DNA of 11,977 nt from JAGLOK01 sp023139005 (GTDB lineage Bacteria > Bacillota > Clostridia > Christensenellales > UMGS416), in the NCBI GenBank assembly GCA_030637745.1, contig DAOWFX010000071.1, positions 1-11,977 of the forward strand, given 5' to 3'. Below are positions 6,943-11,977 of the stretch, piece after piece. The translations under genes and the position numbers were made by a program. Position 1 is the first letter of the stretch. Each line of letters begins with the position of its first letter. The notes under the pieces are model-generated. The model saw only the letters and a program-made list of their open reading frames with translations. It was not told the DNA's origin and did no database searches.

Positions 6943-6960
6943 AAAACGAGGAACTGACAA
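6932..6960 (-). promoter_or_regulatory. Candidate promoter of the LacI-family gene
   Basis: On the reverse strand TTGTCA (6955-6960), a 17-bp spacer and TAATAT (6932-6937) give a 5/6 and a 4/6 match. The leader would be about 75 bases. The -35 ends 6 bp from the palindromic operator, which is consistent with autoregulation. A weaker alternative lies closer to the gene. Confidence 0.4.
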
Positions 6961-6966
6961 CAAAAT

Positions 6967-6980
6967 TGTAAGTGCTTACA
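6967..6980. promoter_or_regulatory. Perfect inverted-repeat operator of LacI type (or cre-like site)
   Basis: TGTAAGTGCTTACA consists of two exact 6-bp arms (TGTAAG and CTTACA) around a TG centre. This is the usual form of LacI-family operators, and it differs from the CcpA cre consensus mainly at the central CG. It lies between the divergent LacI-family gene and uxaC, 6 bp upstream of the uxaC -35 and 6 bp from the candidate -35 of the regulator gene. The local regulator is the most economical ligand; CcpA is the alternative. Confidence 0.7.
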
Positions 6981-6986
6981 TATTCA

Positions 6987-7015
6987 TTGACAGCCGTTTT
7001 CTTATTCTATATAAT
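6987..7015 (+). promoter_or_regulatory. Full-consensus vegetative promoter of uxaC
   Basis: TTGACA (6987-6992), a 17-bp spacer and TATAAT (7010-7015) match the consensus at all 12 positions. Transcription should start near 7022, about 30 bases before the ATG. Such a strong promoter would need repression; the operator is centred near -48 relative to this start. Confidence 0.85.
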
Positions 7016-7052
7016 TTAGTCAAGTTTGAGAATCAACTATTAGGAGATGAAA

Positions 7053-8456
7053 ATGAGACAATTTATGGACAAAGACTTCCTTTTAGAAAATGAAACAGCA
7101 AAAGAACTGTTTCATAAATATGCGAACAAAATGCCTGTAATTGATTATCATTGTCATATCAACCCTCAAGATATCGCAGAAGATATACAGTATGAAAACA
7201 TCACACAAGCATGGCTATATGCAGACCACTATAAGTGGCGTGCATTACGCTCCAATGGTATAGATGAAAAATATATCACAGGTGATAGTTCTGATTATGA
7301 AAAGTTTGAAAAATTGGCAGAAACCATGCCAAAGCTTATTGGCAATCCTTTATATCACTGGACACATCTAGAACTTCAAAAATACTTTGGCATCAATAGT
7401 GCGCTTTGCAAAGAAAATGCTAAAGAAGTTTGGGACTTGTGCAACAGTAAGCTTGCAAGCATGTCGGTAAGAAGCATTATTAAAGACTCTCACGTCAAAG
7501 CTATATGCACTACCGATGACCCTATTGATTCACTCCAATACCATAAAGCAATTCGTGATGATGATACATTTGATGTGCAAGTACTGCCCGCCTTCAGACC
7601 GGACAAAGTGTTGGGTATCGAAAAAGATGAGTTTGTTGATTACTTGCAGAAGTTATCAGAAGCAAGTAGCATCAAGATAAATAATCTTTCAAGCTTGAAA
7701 AATGCATTATCAAATCGATTGGATCACTTTGACTTACTAGGATGCAAAGCATCCGACCATGGTCTTGAATATGTAATGTGTAACATTGATACTGATGATG
7801 CAATAGAAAAAATCTTTGAAAAGAGACTAAATCATCAACCATTAACCAATGATGAAGTAGATAAATTTAAGACTACACTATTATTGTTCTTAGGTCAGGA
7901 ATACTCAAAAAGAGATTGGGTAATGCAAATTCATTATGGTGTAACACGAAATAATAATTTGTTGATGTTTAATAAACTAGGTCCTGATACCGGATTTGAT
8001 GCGATATCTACCAAAGACTCATATCAAGGACTATCACAGCTGTTAGATGCATTGAATAGCAAAAATAGCCTTCCAAAGACGATTTTATATTCTTTGAACC
8101 CAAATGATAACGCGATGATCGGATCGCTCGTCGGCTGCTTCCAAGATACTAGAGCACAAGGGAAAATACAACATGGCTCTGCATGGTGGTTTAATGATAC
8201 AAAAGAGGGTATGATTGCTCAAATTAAGGGATTGTCTAGCTTGTCTGTTTTGGGAAATTTTATTGGTATGCTCACAGACTCAAGAAGCTTTTTGTCCTAT
8301 ACAAGACATGAGTATTTTAGAAGAATACTATGCAACCTCATCGGAACATGGGTAGAAAACGGAGAATATCCCAATGATGAGAAGATGCTCAAACAATTAG
8401 TTGAAGATATTAGCTATAACAATACCAAAAAATACTTTGGATTCAACATAGATTAG
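7053..8456 (+). CDS. uxaC: Glucuronate isomerase (uronate isomerase)
   Basis: UxaC converts D-glucuronate to D-fructuronate and D-galacturonate to D-tagaturonate, the first cytoplasmic step of hexuronate catabolism. It is a divergent member of the amidohydrolase superfamily. The 467-residue length is normal. Visible motifs include the metal-binding DYHCH (H33 and H35), CTTDDP (152-157), PAFRPDK (179-185), the HYGVTRNNN segment, SLNPNDNAM, GSAWWFND and the C-terminal MLTDSRSFLSYTRHEYFRR (406-424). ATG 7053 is preferred over ATG 7047 because AGGAG (7042-7046) is six bases from the former and adjoins the latter. No uxaB, uxuA, uxuB, kdgK or kdgA gene lies in the window, so later pathway steps must be encoded elsewhere. 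Its stop overlaps the convergent Fe-S gene by 4 bp. Confidence 0.96.
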   Translation: MRQFMDKDFLLENETAKELFHKYANKMPVIDYHCHINPQDIAEDIQYENITQAWLYADHYKWRALRSNGIDEKYITGDSSDYEKFEKLAETMPKLIGNPLYHWTHLELQKYFGINSALCKENAKEVWDLCNSKLASMSVRSIIKDSHVKAICTTDDPIDSLQYHKAIRDDDTFDVQVLPAFRPDKVLGIEKDEFVDYLQKLSEASSIKINNLSSLKNALSNRLDHFDLLGCKASDHGLEYVMCNIDTDDAIEKIFEKRLNHQPLTNDEVDKFKTTLLLFLGQEYSKRDWVMQIHYGVTRNNNLLMFNKLGPDTGFDAISTKDSYQGLSQLLDALNSKNSLPKTILYSLNPNDNAMIGSLVGCFQDTRAQGKIQHGSAWWFNDTKEGMIAQIKGLSSLSVLGNFIGMLTDSRSFLSYTRHEYFRRILCNLIGTWVENGEYPNDEKMLKQLVEDISYNNTKKYFGFNID

Positions 8457-9268
8457 CCCGCTGGATTACAGCTTTCACATTGAACTGATACTTGGCACTT
8501 GCCGCATGCGGATCTTGGATAATATTCTTTATAGGTCCAGTCTAAGAATTTCGAGCACTTTGCATGGTCTTTCCCCGTATCAAATGAGATTGCATTTGCA
8601 GGGCAATTTACCACACACTCTCCACACATATTGCAATAGTCATACACGCCATCGTATTTGCGTTCAGTTATCTCATGTTCCATATTTGTAATCAGACTTA
8701 TGAACCTACCGGCTACACCTTTTTGTGTAATCAGCCCTCTGGATAGTCCAAACGTTCCAAGTCCTGCTGCATATGCTACATGTCGCTCTGACCAGGTTCC
8801 ACCATAATCACTGTTTTTAGTTTTTTCTTTGTCTTTTATTCCGCCATCATATCTATTATCATCGCCTGGGTAAACGCATTTATATCCATCATCGATAAGT
8901 ATGTCCCTCAAATGCTTTGCAAGTTTGTTGAGCATCTTTTGCCCTTCAAATCTGCCATGCAGCCATTCTCCGGATGGAGTCTTCATATTCCTTTGATTCC
9001 CCTGTTTTATCTCTTTTGTAAAGGGCATAAAAACAGAGATTACGGTCGTTGCATCCTGTAGCCATTGCTTTGGTTTCATGAATCGATGATATGTAATGTC
9101 AGATTCATCTTGATATCTGCTAAACAAATCATCATTTGCATCTGCATATCCAACAAGTGGTGCATCAAAAATCTTTAGACCAATCATACATTCAGTGATA
9201 GCCTCTTCTTGGTTAATGATATTATTCGTTGGATTATCAAGAAAATCTATTATCAATTTTTCAATCAT
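8453..9268 (-). CDS. QueG-like 2x[4Fe-4S] iron-sulfur protein
   Basis: A 271-residue cytoplasmic protein related to the epoxyqueuosine reductase/reductive dehalogenase iron-sulfur group. The shared core ERHVAYAAGLGTFG (161-174) plus RGLIT is followed by a ferredoxin-like cluster site, C212-x2-C215-x2-C218-x3-C222-P. A second cysteine set is C238, C255, C258, C264 and C267, which can complete two [4Fe-4S] clusters. True QueG is longer (about 350-380 residues) and carries a C-terminal HEAT-like part that is absent here. This is therefore probably a different electron-transfer or reductase protein of the same family; whether it binds cobalamin cannot be seen. GGGAG lies seven bases before the ATG at 9268. 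The gene stands alone, converges on uxaC with a 4-bp overlap and diverges from the HAD operon. Confidence 0.75.
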   Translation of the reverse strand: MIEKLIIDFLDNPTNNIINQEEAITECMIGLKIFDAPLVGYADANDDLFSRYQDESDITYHRFMKPKQWLQDATTVISVFMPFTKEIKQGNQRNMKTPSGEWLHGRFEGQKMLNKLAKHLRDILIDDGYKCVYPGDDNRYDGGIKDKEKTKNSDYGGTWSERHVAYAAGLGTFGLSRGLITQKGVAGRFISLITNMEHEITERKYDGVYDYCNMCGECVVNCPANAISFDTGKDHAKCSKFLDWTYKEYYPRSACGKCQVSVQCESCNPAG

Positions 9269-9315
9269 TCCCGTGCTCCCTATCTATTTTCTATGATCAT
9301 ATATTGTTTCATAAT

Positions 9316-9344
9316 ATAATACTTCTTGATAAGATGTTATGCAA
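9316..9344 (-). promoter_or_regulatory. Candidate promoter of the iron-sulfur gene
   Basis: On the reverse strand TTGCAT (9339-9344), a 17-bp spacer and TATTAT (9316-9321) form a plausible vegetative promoter with a weak -35. The leader would be about 40 bases. Confidence 0.4.
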
Positions 9345-9376
9345 ATATTACACTTTTTGTATGTTTGTTAAACCAA

Positions 9377-9405
9377 TTGACAATATAGTGTTTAAAGAAT
9401 ATAAT
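9377..9405 (+). promoter_or_regulatory. Full-consensus vegetative promoter of the HAD / DHS-like / PfkB operon
   Basis: TTGACA (9377-9382), a 17-bp spacer and TATAAT (9400-9405) match the consensus at all 12 positions, with transcription expected near 9412 and the ATG at 9436. The -35 hexamer is part of an imperfect inverted repeat, TGTTAA (9366-9371) and TTGACA, spaced by 5 bp. That repeat may be incidental. Confidence 0.82.
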
Positions 9406-9435
9406 TAGACCGAAAAATAATAATTGAGGTATTAG

Positions 9436-10242
9436 ATGGAAATATTACGACAACTACCGGAAGACAGACCTAAACTCAAAGTCGCACTTCTAGACTTTGA
9501 CGGAACAATTTCGACACTACGATATGGTTGGGAAAGCATTATGGAACCACTCATGCTTGAAATGATTGCAGGTTCCTCCCCTATTGATGACACCCTCATA
9601 AATATGGTGAAAGAATATATCGACCAATCTACAGGCATTCAAACAATCTATCAAATGCGATGGCTTGCAGATACAGTAAAAACATATGGTAAAAATACAA
9701 ATGCATCCGATGATCCCTGGTGGTACAAGGCTGAATATAATAAAAGATTGATGGAATCTGTTGAAAAAAGAATCTGTGACATCGAATCCGGTAAAATTTC
9801 ACCGGAAAAATTCCTGATGCAAGGTAGCAGTAAATTTCTAGAAGCACTATGGGCAAAGGGAATACAAATCTATGTTGCAAGCGGAACGGATGATCCTGAT
9901 GTAAAAAATGAAGCAGAAATATTGGGTGTAAAGAAGTATTTCAAAGAAATAGCAGGAGCTCCACTCGGCAGGGCAGACTGTTCAAAGGAAGCGACGCTCA
10001 AAAGATTAATTGAAGATAATCGTCTTGAAGGCATGGAAGTTGTTGTAATCGGCGACGGAAAAGTGGAAATTGCACTAGGGTGTGAAGTTGGCGCTATTAC
10101 AATAGGACTTGCAAGTAATGAGGAAACCAGATTTGGAATCAACGAAGTAAAAAGAGAAAGACTCGTAAAAGCAAATGCACATGCAATAACCGGAGACTTT
10201 GAAAACCTCAACGAACTGTTTCAATGGCTCAATATAACTTAA
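9436..10242 (+). CDS. HAD-superfamily phosphatase
   Basis: A 268-residue cytoplasmic hydrolase with the haloacid dehalogenase Rossmann core. Motif I is LLDFDGT (nucleophile D20, acid D22), motif II is VASGT (S149), the likely motif III lysine is K184, and motif IV is GDGKVEI (D207, E211). Together these predict Mg-dependent phosphate-ester hydrolysis. The roughly 110 residues between motifs I and II form a large helical cap (C1 type), so a small phosphorylated metabolite is a likely substrate; its identity is unknown. GAGG lies six bases before the ATG. It is the first gene of an operon; the next ORF starts 13 bp after its stop. The pairing with a PfkB kinase suggests sugar-phosphate chemistry, but this is inference. 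Confidence 0.85.
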   Translation: MEILRQLPEDRPKLKVALLDFDGTISTLRYGWESIMEPLMLEMIAGSSPIDDTLINMVKEYIDQSTGIQTIYQMRWLADTVKTYGKNTNASDDPWWYKAEYNKRLMESVEKRICDIESGKISPEKFLMQGSSKFLEALWAKGIQIYVASGTDDPDVKNEAEILGVKKYFKEIAGAPLGRADCSKEATLKRLIEDNRLEGMEVVVIGDGKVEIALGCEVGAITIGLASNEETRFGINEVKRERLVKANAHAITGDFENLNELFQWLNIT

Positions 10243-10255
10243 GAAGGAATCTATA

Positions 10256-11257
10256 ATGAAGGATCAAAATGTGAAGGTCGAAGGACGGTTGGATTTTGCA
10301 AACATCAAAACAAATTCCGTCAAGGATAGAGTTAATCTTGTAACCATTGATAATATGCGTACTCCCAAAACTGATACGATTGAAGATTGGGGTACTGAGG
10401 AGTTTAGCGTCCTAATCGATAGAATTATTCGTGCAAGAAAAAATAACAGACCTGTAATCTGGTCTATGGGTGCCCATGTAATCAAGAACAGATTGTCACG
10501 ATACCTTATCGAACTGATGAAAATGAATATCATCACACATATATCAAGCAATGGTGCGGGAAGTATACATGACTTTGAGCTTGCATACCTTGGTGGTACA
10601 TCAGAGGATGTCCCCACAGCGATTGAAGATGGTTCATTTGGCATGTGGGAAGAAACAGGCAAATGGATGAACGATGCACTGCAGCATGGTGCTGCAAATG
10701 ATATGGGATATGGAAAAAGTCTTGCAGTATATATAGATATGTATCCTGAGAAATTTCCATATAACCAAGATTGCGTACTATACCAAGCATATAAGATGCA
10801 TATCCCTGCAACCTATCACATCGCACTAGGCACTGATATCATTCATCAGCATCCATCGGTTGACTTTGGTGCTATTGGCAAGACAAGCGGCATTGATTTT
10901 CATAAGATGTGTCACTCCGTTGCACAAATGGATGGTGGCGTTTTCTTAAACTTTGGTTCCGGTGTAATCGGCCCTGAAGTATTCTTGAAGGCCTTATCCA
11001 TCTCCAGAAATCTGAATTATGATGTGTCTAACATTACAACTGCGAATTTTGACTTGATTGATTTGGGTGACTATAGATCAAAAATATCATATGATGATCC
11101 TAATTATTACTACAGACCACGCAAAAACATCGTCAATCGTCCGACTAGCTTAGGTGGAATAGGCTGGCACTTTTGCGGTGATCATCAAGTTACGATACCA
11201 AGCTTGTACAAAAAAATCCTTCAAGAACAAAACAAGGAGAGTAATCGTGGACAGTAA
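10256..11257 (+). CDS. Deoxyhypusine synthase-like protein of unknown function
   Basis: A 333-residue protein that I place in the deoxyhypusine synthase fold family (NAD-binding Rossmann-like). The visible similarity is the block PVIWSMGAHVIKNRLSRYL (66-84) followed by ITHISSNGAGSIHDFE (93-108), matching the family's ligand and NAD loop. GTDIIHQHPSVDF (192-204) and GGVFLNFGSGVIGPEVFLKA (227-246) follow. Deoxyhypusine synthase makes hypusine on eIF5A in archaea and eukaryotes, a substrate bacteria generally lack. The C-terminal region where the catalytic lysine is expected reads RPTSLGGIGWHFCGDH (295-310) with no lysine. Deoxyhypusine or homospermidine synthase activity is therefore doubtful, and a distinct NAD-dependent reaction is more likely. 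AGAAGGA lies seven bases before the ATG. It overlaps the kinase gene by 11 bp, suggesting joint function. Confidence 0.7.
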   Translation: MKDQNVKVEGRLDFANIKTNSVKDRVNLVTIDNMRTPKTDTIEDWGTEEFSVLIDRIIRARKNNRPVIWSMGAHVIKNRLSRYLIELMKMNIITHISSNGAGSIHDFELAYLGGTSEDVPTAIEDGSFGMWEETGKWMNDALQHGAANDMGYGKSLAVYIDMYPEKFPYNQDCVLYQAYKMHIPATYHIALGTDIIHQHPSVDFGAIGKTSGIDFHKMCHSVAQMDGGVFLNFGSGVIGPEVFLKALSISRNLNYDVSNITTANFDLIDLGDYRSKISYDDPNYYYRPRKNIVNRPTSLGGIGWHFCGDHQVTIPSLYKKILQEQNKESNRGQ

Positions 11258-11977
11258 ACTATTTACTTATAAAGACCTTGGTCAAGATAAATTAGACTAT
11301 ATATTCAGTATTCTCAAAAAACTGAGAGTTGGATTATTGGGTGATGTCAGCTTAGATGTATACTGGCAGGCCGACATGAAAAAAAGTGAACTCTCAAGAG
11401 AAACACCGCACTTCCCGCTTCCAATTGTGCAAGAGCGTATGTCACCCGGTGCAGGTGGCAATGTGGCGGCGAACATCAAAGCACTTGGTGTCGCATCAAT
11501 CAAAGTAGTAAGTGTTATTGGAAACGACTGGCGTGCAAATGCACTACTGGATGAGTTTCAAAAACGTGGAATCAACACCAGCCTAATCATTAGAAGTGAT
11601 CAACTAACCACAAATGCATATTGCAAGCCCATTCGTAGTGGAATATCTGAAGTTGAGTATGAAGATCCAAGACTTGACTTTGCAAACTATGAAACCCTGC
11701 CTGAAGAAGAAGAGGAAAAACTACTTCACAACATTGATTTGTTATCGAAGAATGTTGATGTTATATGTGTTGCAGATCAGCTAGTGTACGGATGTATTAC
11801 TGCAAAAGTACGCGATAAGATAGCACTACTCAAGCAAAAGGGTATCATCGTCATCGTCGACAGCAGAGATCGTGTTGCCTTGTATGATAACGTGATACTC
11901 AAACCCAATGAAGTTGAAGGCGTTAAGGCAATGTTCCCTGATATGAATATTCAAGATGCTGATAATAGTGTTTATCT
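11247..11977 (+). CDS. PfkB-family sugar kinase, HldE/RfaE-like (runs off right edge)
   Basis: A ribokinase/PfkB-superfamily kinase, of which 243 residues are visible; the C-terminal end with the GAGD anion-hole motif is missing. RVGLLGDVSLDVYW (27-40) and the PfkB signature GAGGNVAANIKALG (68-81) match the kinase half of HldE/RfaE, the D-glycero-D-manno-heptose-7-phosphate kinase. The IVDSRDR and ILKPNEVE segments (about 207-227) are also shared with that group. The start is GTG 11247, with AAGGAGA seven bases upstream; it overlaps the DHS-like gene by 11 bp in another frame. The substrate is most likely a phosphorylated sugar such as a heptose. Whether a nucleotidyltransferase domain follows, as in bifunctional HldE, lies outside the window. 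Confidence 0.85.
   Translation, partial: MDSKLFTYKDLGQDKLDYIFSILKKLRVGLLGDVSLDVYWQADMKKSELSRETPHFPLPIVQERMSPGAGGNVAANIKALGVASIKVVSVIGNDWRANALLDEFQKRGINTSLIIRSDQLTTNAYCKPIRSGISEVEYEDPRLDFANYETLPEEEEEKLLHNIDLLSKNVDVICVADQLVYGCITAKVRDKIALLKQKGIIVIVDSRDRVALYDNVILKPNEVEGVKAMFPDMNIQDADNSVY

Noticed and set aside
9345..9376. A copy of the TGTAAG/CTTACA operator upstream of the HAD operon
   Set aside because: Only loose matches are present (TGTTAT...ATTACA with a 6-bp spacer), so shared control by the LacI-family protein is not supported.
1..11977. tRNA, rRNA, CRISPR array, insertion sequence or prophage
   Set aside because: No tandem direct repeats, transposase motifs, terminal inverted repeats or tRNA-like cloverleaf were seen on either strand by eye; tRNAscan and Infernal runs would be decisive.

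Overview
The window is AT-rich chromosomal DNA from what looks like a low-GC Gram-positive bacterium (Bacillota, probably an anaerobic Clostridia-like lineage). The basis is AGGAG-type ribosome binding sites before almost every gene, vegetative promoters with 17-bp spacers, an ECF-type vitamin transporter S component, a LiaF-like membrane protein, a lipobox lipoprotein and RsfS. Species cannot be named from the sequence alone. No rRNA, tRNA, CRISPR array, insertion sequence or phage gene is visible.

Left part (1-3517, minus strand): one tightly packed transcription unit read right to left. It holds a family 2 glycosyltransferase with a membrane tail, an ECF transporter S component, a YhfI-like metallo-beta-lactamase-fold hydrolase and the N-terminal half of the DNA-uptake channel ComEC, which runs off the left edge. 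Junctions are 42 bp, 0 bp (TAG followed by ATG) and a 4-bp ATGA overlap, so the last genes are probably translationally coupled.

Middle (3567-5840): a small LiaF-like membrane protein (+), a run of three hairpins, the ribosomal silencing factor gene rsfS (-, TTG start) with its own promoter and terminator, and a secreted lipoprotein with PD40/beta-propeller-like repeats (+).

Uronate region (5844-8456): a LacI-family repressor gene (-) diverges from glucuronate isomerase uxaC (+). The intergenic region holds a perfect TGTAAG/CTTACA inverted repeat and a full-consensus TTGACA-N17-TATAAT promoter for uxaC. The simplest reading is local LacI-type control of uronate catabolism, although the site also resembles a CcpA cre site.

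Right part (8453-11977): a QueG-like 2x[4Fe-4S] protein (-) diverges from a second full-consensus promoter. That promoter drives a three-gene operon (+): a HAD phosphatase, a protein related to deoxyhypusine synthase, and an HldE/RfaE-like PfkB sugar kinase cut by the right edge. Bacteria generally lack the eIF5A target of deoxyhypusine synthase, and the usual catalytic lysine is not evident here. This operon is therefore the best candidate in the window for an undescribed pathway, plausibly the making or salvage of an activated sugar; that role is inference.
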